Source: Alphaproteobacteria bacterium | GTDB taxonomy: Bacteria; Pseudomonadota; Alphaproteobacteria; TMED109 | Assembly: GCA_030828505.1 (NCBI GenBank) | Contig: JAURCJ010000001.1 | Span: forward strand, 62,001 to 126,000 | Direction: 5' to 3' | DNA: 64,000 nt | Shown here: in pieces, positions 1 through 8,262 of the stretch | Layout of the letters: the number at the start of each line of letters is the position of its first letter | How positions within the stretch are numbered: the first letter of the stretch is position 1 | Made by a program: the position numbers and the translations under genes | The notes under the pieces: generated by a model | The model's database searches: none | Told to the model about the DNA's origin: nothing | What the model saw: the letters and a program-made list of their open reading frames with translations, nothing else

Positions 1-2
1 TA

Positions 3-131
3 AAAATTTATCAAATAGGCACATTGATTTTATATATTTCAACTATTTTAACTATATATACTGGATATAATTATGTTATAAAAAGTATTATTACCTTAAA
101 AAATATAGAGAAGGAAAAAAATGCAAATTAA
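3..131 (+). CDS. pgsA: Phosphatidylglycerophosphate synthase, C-terminal end (partial)
   Basis: An open frame runs in from the left edge and stops with TAA at 129-131, inside the start of the next gene. The 42 visible residues form a hydrophobic helix (IGTLILYISTILTIYTGYNY) and a short charged tail. This resembles the last membrane segment of the CDP-alcohol phosphatidyltransferase PgsA, which makes phosphatidylglycerophosphate at the inner membrane. pgsA directly before moaD-moaE is a common alphaproteobacterial order, and the 11-nt overlap with moaD suggests co-transcription. The CDP-alcohol motif lies outside the window, so the name rests on the tail and the context. Confidence 0.55.
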   Translation, partial: KIYQIGTLILYISTILTIYTGYNYVIKSIITLKNIEKEKNAN

Positions 132-372
132 GTATTTTTCATGGGTTAAAGAACAAATCGGAGTTGATACAGAAAATATTACTCTCAATGATGGCATAGA
201 AACAGTTATAGATTTAATTAATCATCTCAAAAATAAGAGTGAAAACTATAATAAAGCTTTTAAAGATACTTCAATAATAAGATGTGCTGTGAATATGGAA
301 GTAACTAATTTAGATCAAAAGATTAATAATAATGATGAAATAGCATTTTTTCCTCCAATGACCGGTGGTTAA
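121..372 (+). CDS. moaD: Molybdopterin synthase small subunit MoaD
   Basis: This 83-residue ubiquitin-fold protein ends in Gly-Gly (FFPPMTGG). That C-terminus is adenylated and thiocarboxylated to deliver sulfur to precursor Z during molybdenum cofactor synthesis in the cytoplasm. Length and tail are typical of MoaD. The start follows a purine-rich stretch (AGAAGGAAAAAA). It is followed after 3 nt by moaE, its partner in the synthase heterotetramer. moaA and moaC are not in the window. Confidence 0.9.
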   Translation: MQIKYFSWVKEQIGVDTENITLNDGIETVIDLINHLKNKSENYNKAFKDTSIIRCAVNMEVTNLDQKINNNDEIAFFPPMTGG

Positions 373-375
373 AAT

Positions 376-816
376 ATGATAAAAGTTCAACAACAGGATT
401 TTGATGTTAACTCAGAAATTAAGAATATTACTTCGCTAAATAAAAATATTGGAGGGACAGGAATATTTATAGGAAATGTAAGAGAAGGAATTAACTCAAA
501 CTTAAAGTCTATGACATTAGAACATTACCCAAAAATGACAGAAAAGCAGTTAGAGAAAATTAATAATGAAGCAAAAACTAGATGGAACCTTATAGACAGT
601 TTAATAATTCATCGTTATGGAAAACTTTATCCTGGTGATCAAATAGTGTTAGTCGCCACTTTTTCTGAGCATAGAAATGACGCTCTAAAAGCTTGTGAAT
701 TTTTAATAGATTGGCTTAAAACAAAAGCCCCTTTTTGGAAATTAGAAGAGTCTGATGAAGGTAATGTATGGGTGGAAGAAAAAACTAGCGATATAAGTGC
801 TGCTAATAAATGGTAA
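376..816 (+). CDS. moaE: Molybdopterin synthase catalytic subunit MoaE
   Basis: This 146-residue protein is the large subunit of molybdopterin synthase, which inserts two sulfurs into precursor Z to give molybdopterin. The family signature KTKAPFWK is present at residues 115-122; Lys115 and Lys122 align with the two catalytic lysines of the family. RYGKLYPGD (80-88) and FSEHR are also MoaE-typical. It forms a two-gene unit with moaD. The end is convergent with ilvE across only 5 nt. Confidence 0.92.
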   Translation: MIKVQQQDFDVNSEIKNITSLNKNIGGTGIFIGNVREGINSNLKSMTLEHYPKMTEKQLEKINNEAKTRWNLIDSLIIHRYGKLYPGDQIVLVATFSEHRNDALKACEFLIDWLKTKAPFWKLEESDEGNVWVEEKTSDISAANKW

Positions 817-821
817 ATGAT

Positions 822-1691
822 TTATATTTGTCCAGTTACCTTATTATACTCTTCTATCATTAATTTACATATTTTATCTGGCGTAAAAGTATAATTATCA
901 ATTTTACTTACAGGAGTAATTTCTGCAGCTGTACCTGTACAGAAAACTTCATTAGCCATTGATAACTCATCTAGCTTAATGTGTCTTTCTACTAACTTAA
1001 TACCTTTGTTATTAGCTATTTTTATTACCTCTTGTCTTGTAATTCCATTTAGAAAACAATCTGCTTTAGGTGTATGTATTTCACCATCAATTACTAAGAA
1101 TATATTGGCACTAGTTGTTTCAGCTATATATCCTCTATAATCTAACATTAAAGCATCCTCACAGCCATTTCTTTCAGCTTCATGTTTCGCAAGTGTGCAT
1201 ATCATATAAAGTCCAGCAGACTTTGTAGAAACTGGGGCTGTTTCGGGAGATGGTCTTTTCCATTTAGCTAATTGTAATTTAATACCTTTTAATCTGGCCT
1301 CAGGAGTATAATAACTAGGCCATTCCCACGCTGCTACAGCAAGATGAATTTTATTTTTTTGTGCGCTTATACCCATCATTTCACTTCCCCTCCAAGCAAT
1401 GGGACGAACATAACCATTTTTTATATTATTCGCTTCTAGTACCATTTTTCTAATATCACATATTTCTTCTATACTATATGGAATTTCAAACCCTAAAGTT
1501 TTTGCTGAATGATGTAACCTTTTTGTATGTTCTAGTTCTCTAAAGACTTTACCTTCATAACATCTTTCACCTTCAAATACAGAAGATGCATAATGTAATC
1601 CATGGGTAAGTACATGAATTTTAGTTTCTTTCCAATCTACCAATTTTCCATCAAACCAGATGAAACCTTCATTTAAACTAAAATCTTCCAT
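822..1691 (-). CDS. ilvE: Branched-chain amino acid aminotransferase
   Basis: This is a class IV PLP aminotransferase that interconverts valine, leucine and isoleucine with their 2-oxo acids. The PLP lysine lies in the TKSAGLYM segment (residue 162 when counted from the longer start). The class signature ETTSANIFL, which contacts the cofactor phosphate, follows about 35 residues later. I chose the ATG at 1691 because GGGAG lies 9 nt upstream of it. The frame stays open to a TTG at 1706, which would add five residues but would overlap that ribosome binding site. ilvE beside an OmpR/EnvZ pair is a recurring alphaproteobacterial arrangement. The 135-150 nt divergent gap toward the response regulator presumably carries both promoters; I see no clear operator in it. 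Confidence 0.93.
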   Translation of the reverse strand: MEDFSLNEGFIWFDGKLVDWKETKIHVLTHGLHYASSVFEGERCYEGKVFRELEHTKRLHHSAKTLGFEIPYSIEEICDIRKMVLEANNIKNGYVRPIAWRGSEMMGISAQKNKIHLAVAAWEWPSYYTPEARLKGIKLQLAKWKRPSPETAPVSTKSAGLYMICTLAKHEAERNGCEDALMLDYRGYIAETTSANIFLVIDGEIHTPKADCFLNGITRQEVIKIANNKGIKLVERHIKLDELSMANEVFCTGTAAEITPVSKIDNYTFTPDKICKLMIEEYNKVTGQI

Positions 1692-1841
1692 ATAAAAATC
1701 TCCCAAGCAATAGCTTACAATATATAAAAAAAATGTAGACTATTATTTGTTCATAAATATATCAACCAAATCATAAAAAAAATTAAAATTTAAATAATTA
1801 CTTTATAGACTTAAGTTTTAAATTAAAGTTAAATTAACATA

Positions 1842-2558
1842 ATGGAAGATAAAAATAAAAATTTTACGGCTCATATTTTAGTAGTAGATGATGATAAAAG
1901 ACTCAATAAGTTATTAGAAAAGTTTCTTGTTGATAATAACCACTGTGTGGACACAGCGCAAAATACAAAATCGGCAAGAAAAAAAATTGCTATAGTTTCA
2001 TATGATATTATTATTCTCGATATAATGATGCCCGGAGAAAATGGACTAGATTTTCTTAAATATTTAAGACAAAACTATAATACACCAGTGCTTATGCTTT
2101 CAGCAATGAATGAAACCAAGAATAGAATAATTGGTTTTGAAATAGGTGCAGATGACTATCTTGGAAAACCATTTGAGCCAAAAGAATTACTTCTTAGAAT
2201 TGAAGCTATTTTGAGAAGAACTGAGGAAAATAAATTGGTTATTAAAGATAGTAATAATTTAATTCAATTTGGGAATATTCTATATGATCCAGAATCATCT
2301 ATAATTTGGAAAAATAAAAATAAAATTACATTAACCTCTAAAGAGAATGAACTTTTAAATATCTTAATTAATGATGCAGGAAAAACAATTGATAGATACA
2401 TATTAATTAATAATTTAAAATTAGGTGCGAGAGGGATAGATATAACAATAAGTAGATTAAGAAAGAAAATTGAAAACAATCCAAAGGTTCCTTCCTATAT
2501 AATTACAATTAGAGGAGAGGGCTATACCTTACCTAAAAACTTATTGGATGTTAAATGA
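1842..2558 (+). CDS. OmpR/PetR-type DNA-binding response regulator
   Basis: This 238-residue two-domain response regulator has an N-terminal receiver with the acidic pocket VVDDD near residue 15, the phospho-acceptor Asp60 (IILDIMMPG) and the conserved Lys109 (LGKPFEP). The C-terminal OmpR-type winged helix (about 135-235) ends in the family-typical IITIRGEGYTL. Its stop overlaps the start of the following kinase by ATGA, so the two are translationally coupled and almost certainly cognate. The position beside ilvE matches the locus that holds petR-like regulators in other alphaproteobacteria. The targets cannot be read from the sequence. Confidence 0.9.
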   Translation: MEDKNKNFTAHILVVDDDKRLNKLLEKFLVDNNHCVDTAQNTKSARKKIAIVSYDIIILDIMMPGENGLDFLKYLRQNYNTPVLMLSAMNETKNRIIGFEIGADDYLGKPFEPKELLLRIEAILRRTEENKLVIKDSNNLIQFGNILYDPESSIIWKNKNKITLTSKENELLNILINDAGKTIDRYILINNLKLGARGIDITISRLRKKIENNPKVPSYIITIRGEGYTLPKNLLDVK

Positions 2559-3871
2559 GACTAAGAGATATTATGCCCAAAAGTTTATTTGGAAGATCTT
2601 TATTTATTGTTGGATTACCAATAATATTTTTACAAATTTTTCTAGGTTATTTTTTCTTTGAAAGACATTGGGATGATGTAGGTAGAAGACTAGTTCTAGC
2701 CGTAGCAGGAGAAATAGCATTAATTTCAGAAAACATTATATTAGCCGAAAATAATCCTGATATAGAGAATAAAATATTTGAGGATGCTGCAAATTATTTT
2801 GGAGCAAAACTTAAAATTATACCTAATTATAATCTTACTAATATTGAATTATTACACCCTAAAAAATCAAGATTAGATAGAGCATTATCAAAGTCTTTAA
2901 AAGAAAGAATAAAATTTCCACATACATTCAATACTATTAAAAACTTAAATAAAGTTCTCATATACGTTCAACTTCCAAATAAAGTTTTACTCACTGAAAT
3001 TTCAAAAAAAAGATTGTATAGCTCTACAACTTATATTTTCATTGCTGTCATGGTTTTTTCATCATTATTTTTACTAGGCTTCGCTATATATTTTTTAAGA
3101 AGACAAATTAGTCCATTAAAGGAATTGTCTAATGCGGCTGGTGCCTTTGGAAAAGGAGATACTTTTTTTGCATTAAAGCCTAGAGGAGCTGATGAAGTAA
3201 GACAGGTTACTCATGCATTTTTAGATATGAGAGAAAGAATTAGATTACATATTGAACAAAGAACAAATATGTTAGCTGGAGTAAGTCATGATTTAAGAAC
3301 CCCGCTTACTAGAATGAGACTGCAAATTGAAATGCTTGCAGAAAATGAAGATAAAGTAGGATTAAAGGAAGATGTAACACAAATGGAACAAATGTTAGAT
3401 GCTTACTTATCATTTATTAAAGAAAAAGAAATGGAAATAAGAGTTAAATCAGACCTTTCAAAACTTATAGGTAGTATAATATTAGATGCCAAAAGAAATG
3501 GAGATATAATTATTCCAAAAAATATTGAGACTTTAGATGCAAAAGTTAGAATAAACGACATCAGAAGAGCAATAACTAATTTAACATCTAATGCATGTAG
3601 GGAAAGTAAAATAGTTGAAATTTCATTAATTAAAAAAGATAAAAACGCTTTAGTTATTATTGATGATGATGGCCCTGGTATAAAAGAAAAAGATTATTCA
3701 TCAGTATTTAAAGCATTTTATAGGATAGAAAGTTCAAGGAATTTATCAACAGGTGGTTTAGGGTTAGGGCTTACTATTGCTAGGGATATAGCTAGAAGCC
3801 ATGGAGGAGAAATAAAATTAGAAAAATCTAATTTAGGGGGACTTCGAGCAATTTTATCCGTACCAATATAA
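2555..3871 (+). CDS. EnvZ-like sensor histidine kinase
   Basis: This 438-residue inner-membrane kinase has two transmembrane helices (about 14-35 and 158-181) enclosing a periplasmic sensor of about 120 residues. A HAMP linker follows (about 182-235), then the H-box AGVSHDLRTPLTR with phospho-acceptor His245. The ATPase domain shows an N-box (NLTSNACRES), G1 (DDDGPGI) and G2 (GGLGLGLTIARDIARSHGG). All catalytic motifs are intact. It overlaps the response regulator by 4 nt. The stimulus is unknown; the periplasmic domain has no motif I recognise. Confidence 0.9.
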   Translation: MRLRDIMPKSLFGRSLFIVGLPIIFLQIFLGYFFFERHWDDVGRRLVLAVAGEIALISENIILAENNPDIENKIFEDAANYFGAKLKIIPNYNLTNIELLHPKKSRLDRALSKSLKERIKFPHTFNTIKNLNKVLIYVQLPNKVLLTEISKKRLYSSTTYIFIAVMVFSSLFLLGFAIYFLRRQISPLKELSNAAGAFGKGDTFFALKPRGADEVRQVTHAFLDMRERIRLHIEQRTNMLAGVSHDLRTPLTRMRLQIEMLAENEDKVGLKEDVTQMEQMLDAYLSFIKEKEMEIRVKSDLSKLIGSIILDAKRNGDIIIPKNIETLDAKVRINDIRRAITNLTSNACRESKIVEISLIKKDKNALVIIDDDGPGIKEKDYSSVFKAFYRIESSRNLSTGGLGLGLTIARDIARSHGGEIKLEKSNLGGLRAILSVPI

Positions 3872-3874
3872 AAT

Positions 3875-4444
3875 TTAGATAAAAATATGATTAAGTTTTT
3901 CAGCCATAACTAAACGTTTATCTAATACAGCCATTATAGCTTCTTCATTTTTTAATTCACCTTTACTCCATTCTCTCAGAGTTAATAACCATATTATAGT
4001 TAAAGCCTTAATTTTAATTAATCCATATGACCCTTTTGTTGATATATCAGAATAATCTAATATCAATTTCATACCTTTTATAGTCCTATTAAAGTTATAT
4101 GAAGATTCTATAATACTTTTTTTTGATATTTTAATTAATGCCTTAACCTCTTTAGCTTTTGATTGTATTACATCAAATCGACATAACATTAATTCTAGTA
4201 CCCTTTCTGATTTTGTGACTTGTTTTAATTCATTTATAGATAAATTTTCTACCATTGCAGAATTTATATCATCGGACCAATAATCAATAAGGTTTTGCTT
4301 GGAACTACATTCCAATAATACTTTTTCTAATGGAACTTTAGCTAATTTTGATAATTTTTTCATATCTAAAATATCCCATCTATTTGCTAAAATTTCTTTA
4401 ATAGCAATCGAAACTAATTTATTTCTTAATGCACTAGCACTCAT
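3875..4444 (-). CDS. TetR/COQ9-like protein
   Basis: This 189-residue all-helical protein has an N-terminal half resembling a TetR helix-turn-helix (LANRWDILDMKKLSKLAKVPLEKVLLE). The C-terminal half has a conserved Trp region and ends AVLDKRLVMAEKL. Alphaproteobacteria commonly carry such a TetR-family, COQ9-related gene between envZ and proC. COQ9 itself is a lipid-binding accessory factor of ubiquinone synthesis that evolved from the TetR fold, so both a repressor and a ubiquinone factor are possible. A ubiK gene lies about 2 kb away in the same direction. Convergent with the kinase (3 nt apart). The family is fairly safe, the function is not. Confidence 0.65.
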   Translation of the reverse strand: MSASALRNKLVSIAIKEILANRWDILDMKKLSKLAKVPLEKVLLECSSKQNLIDYWSDDINSAMVENLSINELKQVTKSERVLELMLCRFDVIQSKAKEVKALIKISKKSIIESSYNFNRTIKGMKLILDYSDISTKGSYGLIKIKALTIIWLLTLREWSKGELKNEEAIMAVLDKRLVMAEKLNHIFI

Positions 4445-4518
4445 AATATTATCCTAAAAAAATCTATAATATAAAATACTTCTATATGAAAAAGTATCAA
4501 GTAACTATCATAATTAAA

Positions 4519-5340
4519 TTAATGGGATAACATAATAGATTTCTTTACTGCTGATTTAATAGCTTTATCAATAGTATTTTTAAATATATTATTTTCATTA
4601 AATTCTTTTAGGGCAGCTTCAGTTACCCCGCCAGGACTTGTAACATCTATTCTAAGTTCTTCTGCTGATTTATTGGAGATAGCTGCCATATGGCTTGAAC
4701 CTAAAAAGGTTTCTACAACTAACTCTTTTGCTGTTTTTTTATCTAGGCCATTATTGATTGCAGACTTAATTAAAGTTTCTATAAATAAAAACACATAAGC
4801 TGGTCCACTTCCAGAAATAGCTGTAATGATATCCATTTCATTTTCTTTTTTTACAGATATTACTTTTCCTACAGCCGAAAATATTTTTATAGTTTTTTGA
4901 AAATGTGAATTTTTTGTTTTATTACAAGGATAAATAGCACTTATACCCTTTCCATATGTCGCAGGAGTATTTGGCATTACTCTAATTATAGATGACTCTT
5001 TTCCAAAAATGTTTTTATAAAATTTTATACGTTTTCCAGCTACTATAGAAATGATAGGAACTTTTATATCCATATATTTTTTTATTTCAAATGCCACCTC
5101 TTCAAGAATTTGTGGTTTTACTGCAATTAATAATGCTTTAATGCCTAATTTTTTTATATTAATTTTAGTAATACTCTTAAATACACATATACCTTTTTTT
5201 TTCAATAATATACTTTGATTTGTATTAGGTTCTAAAACAAATATATCATTATTACTTAAAATATTTTTAGATAATATACCATCCAAGATTGCGGTACCCA
5301 TTTTTCCACAACCTATAAATAAAACTGGAAATTTAATCAC
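4519..5340 (-). CDS. proC: Pyrroline-5-carboxylate reductase
   Basis: This 273-residue NAD(P)H-dependent reductase catalyses the last step of proline synthesis. The N-terminal Rossmann motif is FIGCGKMGTAIL, followed by AVKPQ near residue 94. RVMPNTPA (about 140) and the C-terminal signature region AISGSGPAYVFLFIE through DVTSPGGVTEAAL are family hallmarks. Length is normal. It lies 8 nt downstream of the broken YbjN gene on the same strand, the usual ybjN-proC order in this group. Confidence 0.93.
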   Translation of the reverse strand: MIKFPVLFIGCGKMGTAILDGILSKNILSNNDIFVLEPNTNQSILLKKKGICVFKSITKINIKKLGIKALLIAVKPQILEEVAFEIKKYMDIKVPIISIVAGKRIKFYKNIFGKESSIIRVMPNTPATYGKGISAIYPCNKTKNSHFQKTIKIFSAVGKVISVKKENEMDIITAISGSGPAYVFLFIETLIKSAINNGLDKKTAKELVVETFLGSSHMAAISNKSAEELRIDVTSPGGVTEAALKEFNENNIFKNTIDKAIKSAVKKSIMLSH

Positions 5341-5348
5341 GGAATTTA

Positions 5349-5854
5349 CTAAGCCTCACCTTGAGTTTCTAATAATGAAGCTTCCATAGCCTGAATCGGG
5401 GTTTTATCTCCCCATAATAAAAATTGAAAAGTTGGATAATACTTATCGCAATCTGACAATGACGAAGACAAAATATACTCTACTTTTTCAGGAGTAATTG
5501 ACGAATAATCAAAACTTATAAGTGAGTTCCTGTACATTAAATAACCTTCATCAACCCATAATTCAAAATGACCTGCACTAATATTTAAATTTATTTTATT
5601 TAATAAAGAATATAATTGATTATACTTTTTTATAGGAATTTTAAATTATAAGTCCAAGTATACTGCAATAATTTATGATCATTACTCCAAGCTAGAGTAA
5701 GTTGATAATCACACCACTCTCCACCAACCTCAACATATAAAGTATCATTATCAGCCCTATTATGAGGCCAATCATTTGAAACAACTACATCTTCTATTAA
5801 ATCTAGTGGATTTAAGTTATTATTTTCTAAATCTGATAAAACAGCTCTCATCAA
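5349..5854 (-). pseudogene. YbjN-domain protein, split into two frames by one base
   Basis: Two abutting frames make one complete YbjN-family protein of about 168 residues. The upstream part (5854 to a TAA at 5630-5632) reads through NPLDLIEDVVVSNDWPHNR and GGEWCDYQLTLAW and ends YNLKFL. In the -1 frame the reading continues without a stop as NLKIPIKKYNQLYSLLNK, then GHFELWVDEGYLMYRNS, to the C-terminus CDKYYPTFQFLLWG...ALLETQGEA at 5349 (my translation of both frames). The C-terminal half alone could only start at the internal Met at 5537. The family is thought to have a chaperone-like fold; its exact role is unclear. The break could be a one-base deletion in an A-run, a sequencing error or a programmed frameshift (see 5639-5645). 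Neighbours ubiK and proC are intact. Confidence 0.75.
5639..5645 (-). promoter_or_regulatory. Candidate -1 slippery heptamer T_TTA_AAA at the YbjN frame junction
   Basis: On the minus strand the zero frame reads AAT TTA AAA TTC CTA TAA. The heptamer T TTA AAA therefore has the canonical X_XXY_YYZ phasing, three codons before the zero-frame stop. A -1 slip here gives ATT CCT ATA AAA AAG TAT and restores the full YbjN reading. I see no strong stem-loop just downstream, and such heptamers are common in A+T-rich DNA, so its regulatory role is speculative. Confidence 0.35.
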
Positions 5855-6065
5855 TAAACCTTATTATACTAAATATAGTACTTTATAAAAAATAACATCT
5901 ATATAGAGTATAGTCTCAAAAGCTTACTTAAAGTGCAAATCAATCATAAAATATTTAATAAGACATAAAATAATGCAATATAATCAATGACTTAGTTATT
6001 AATAAAATTAATATTTTTTAAAATAATACATAATATGATTTATATTTTTTTAAATTTAAGCAGAA

Positions 6066-6353
6066 TCACTTAATATTAGCCGATTTTTTTTTATTATTTT
6101 TATTTAATAATAATATTTTTTTTTCTAACTGAGTTATTTTTTTTAATAATTCTTCATTTTCAATTCTAGATTTTTCTGCCATTTCCTTAACAATTAAAAA
6201 ATCTTTTTTATTTATTAACTCAAGTTTATATATTAACTTTTCAACCCTATCTTTAACTTTTTCTTCAATTTCTTCTTTTAATATTCCTAAAGTTGAGGTA
6301 GCACCTCCAAGTAATTTAATAATATCTTCTTTTATAAATTCTTTATTAGACAT
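6066..6353 (-). CDS. ubiK: UbiK/BMFP-type ubiquinone biosynthesis accessory factor
   Basis: This 95-residue, highly charged helical protein has an N-terminal amphipathic segment (LGGATSTLGILKEEIEEKVKDRVEKLI) and a C-terminal coiled coil (about 55-85), the layout of the BMFP/UbiK family (formerly DUF526). UbiK binds UbiJ and assists aerobic ubiquinone synthesis and fatty-acid handling at the membrane. In alphaproteobacteria this gene commonly lies between ybjN and lgt, as here. A 211-nt A+T-rich gap separates it from the YbjN gene; I see no further gene in that gap. Confidence 0.7.
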   Translation of the reverse strand: MSNKEFIKEDIIKLLGGATSTLGILKEEIEEKVKDRVEKLIYKLELINKKDFLIVKEMAEKSRIENEELLKKITQLEKKILLLNKNNKKKSANIK

Positions 6354-6466
6354 TTTTTATCCTTAGTTTTTTATAAAAAGTTACATATTTTTTTAGTACT
6401 ATATATAATCTTAATATAATTAAGTATTTAAAAATTTAAATCAAATAATACTAAGGTAATAAAATT

Positions 6467-7435
6467 ATGATATTGGTTACAGGAGCGGCAGGCTTTATAG
6501 GTTCAAATATAGTTTCAGCATTAAATAAAAAAGGGTTTTATAATATAATTATTTGTGATTGGTTAGATCATCCCAGTAAAAAAAATAATTTAAATAAGCT
6601 TAGATTTGAAAAGTTAATAACTCCAGAAAACATTTTTGAGTATTTAACTAAAAATAATAATATTGATCTTGTCATTCATATGGGAGCAAATTCATCTACT
6701 ACAGAGACTAATTTTAGATTAATATATGATAATAATACAAGATTTACGAAAAAACTATGGAAATGGTGTACTCAAATTAAAGTTAGGTTTATTTATGCTT
6801 CTTCAGCTGCAACTTATGGTGACGGTTCTAGAGGTTTTGATGACTCAGATAATAAGGTATATAAACCACTAAATATATATGGCCTGTCCAAATATCTGTT
6901 TGACAGATATGCTGTTAAACAAGCTAAAAAAAATATTCATCCTCCACAATGGGTAGGAATAAAATTTTTTAACGTTTATGGCCCTAATGAATATCATAAA
7001 GGAAAAATGCAATCTGTCGTAAAACACGCATTAGATCAATATAATAAGATAGGTAAAGTAAATTTATTTAAATCCTATAATAATGAGTATAAAGACGGTC
7101 AACAATCTAGAGATTTTATTTATATTGATGATTGTATAGCTCTAATAAACTGGCTTATAGATAACAAAGATATTTCTGGTCTCTTTAATTGTGGTTCTGG
7201 TATTGAGAGAACTTTTGAAGATTTAGTGAAGGCAATGTTTAAGGCAATAAACGTTCCTCCTAAAATTGAGTATATAGAAATGCCTAAAAATATAAAAAAA
7301 CAATATCAATATTATACAAAAGCTCAAATGAGTAAAATAAGAAATAAGGGGTATAAAATTAAAGCATTAACTTTAGAAGAAGGCATTTATAATTATGTTA
7401 CCAATTATCTACTATCAGAAGATAAATATAAATAA
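6467..7435 (+). CDS. hldD: ADP-L-glycero-D-manno-heptose 6-epimerase
   Basis: This 322-residue extended short-chain dehydrogenase has the NADP-binding GAAGFIGSNI at residues 6-15 and the catalytic Tyr138-x3-Lys142 (YGLSK). The heptose-epimerase stretches HMGANSSTTET (about 71-81), FFNVYGPNEYHKGKM and SRDFIYIDD are present. It converts ADP-D-glycero- to ADP-L-glycero-D-manno-heptose, a lipopolysaccharide core precursor, in the cytoplasm. No other heptose gene is nearby. It is the first gene of a plus-strand run and is followed after 2 nt by lgt. Confidence 0.92.
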   Translation: MILVTGAAGFIGSNIVSALNKKGFYNIIICDWLDHPSKKNNLNKLRFEKLITPENIFEYLTKNNNIDLVIHMGANSSTTETNFRLIYDNNTRFTKKLWKWCTQIKVRFIYASSAATYGDGSRGFDDSDNKVYKPLNIYGLSKYLFDRYAVKQAKKNIHPPQWVGIKFFNVYGPNEYHKGKMQSVVKHALDQYNKIGKVNLFKSYNNEYKDGQQSRDFIYIDDCIALINWLIDNKDISGLFNCGSGIERTFEDLVKAMFKAINVPPKIEYIEMPKNIKKQYQYYTKAQMSKIRNKGYKIKALTLEEGIYNYVTNYLLSEDKYK

Positions 7436-7437
7436 AT

Positions 7438-8259
7438 ATGATTGATCAATTTATAAGACTAACTGAAACCTCATGTTCCATAGGACTTACATCAGGCTTT
7501 TCTATATTTTCTTTAGAAATTAGATGGTATGCCCTTTCTTATATATTTGGACTAATATTGGGACAAATTTATTTAAAAAATATAATTAAGTATAATTATA
7601 CACTTATTAAAGAAGAACATATTGAAAATTTTTTATTATGGGCAATGATAGGAATTATTATAGGTGGAAGATTAGGCTATGTAATATTTTATAATTTTTC
7701 ATATTTCATTCTAAATCCTATGAAAATATTATATGTTTGGGAAGGAGGTATGTCCTTTCATGGAGGTCTTATTGGAATAATAATTGCCTCATATTTATTT
7801 ACAAAAATTAATAATTTACGTTTACTATCGCTTACTGATCTAATTTGTTCTGCAGCACCAATAGGAATATTTTTAGGAAGAATTGCTAATTTTTTAAATG
7901 GTGAGCTTTGGGGGAAAAAATCAGAATTACCTTGGGCTATCGCATTTAAATGCGCTGGACCTAATACTAGACATCCCAGTCAATTATATGAAGCCTTTTT
8001 TGAGGGTTTTTTGATATTTGTGATATTATATTTCTGCATAATGAAAAATAAATTGTTAGACAAACCAGGAAAAATTTCAGGCTTATTCTGTATATTGTAT
8101 GGTTACTCTAGAATTTTAATAGAATTTTATAGAGAACCTGATCGACACATTGGAGTATTTTTTAATAATTATACTCTGGGTATGATATTGTCTGTACCAT
8201 TAATCATTCTTGGTATTTATTTGTACTCGCAAGCTCACTATATAATTAAAAAAGAATAA
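7438..8259 (+). CDS. lgt: Prolipoprotein diacylglyceryl transferase
   Basis: This 273-residue polytopic membrane enzyme transfers diacylglycerol from phosphatidylglycerol to the lipobox cysteine of prolipoproteins. The Lgt signature appears as IGIFLGRIANFLNGELWGK (about 139-157). WEGGMSFHGGLIG (about 101-113) and the HPSQLYEA motif (about 180) are also conserved. About seven hydrophobic segments are visible. The window encodes several putative substrates, including the lipoproteins at 10108 and 39642. Confidence 0.95.
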   Translation: MIDQFIRLTETSCSIGLTSGFSIFSLEIRWYALSYIFGLILGQIYLKNIIKYNYTLIKEEHIENFLLWAMIGIIIGGRLGYVIFYNFSYFILNPMKILYVWEGGMSFHGGLIGIIIASYLFTKINNLRLLSLTDLICSAAPIGIFLGRIANFLNGELWGKKSELPWAIAFKCAGPNTRHPSQLYEAFFEGFLIFVILYFCIMKNKLLDKPGKISGLFCILYGYSRILIEFYREPDRHIGVFFNNYTLGMILSVPLIILGIYLYSQAHYIIKKE

Positions 8260-8262
8260 ATT

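Noticed and set aside
5349-5537. Separate 62-residue gene downstream of the YbjN start
   Set aside because: Its sequence is the C-terminal half of YbjN, and the same frame stays open upstream to the junction with the N-terminal half. It is one broken or recoded gene.
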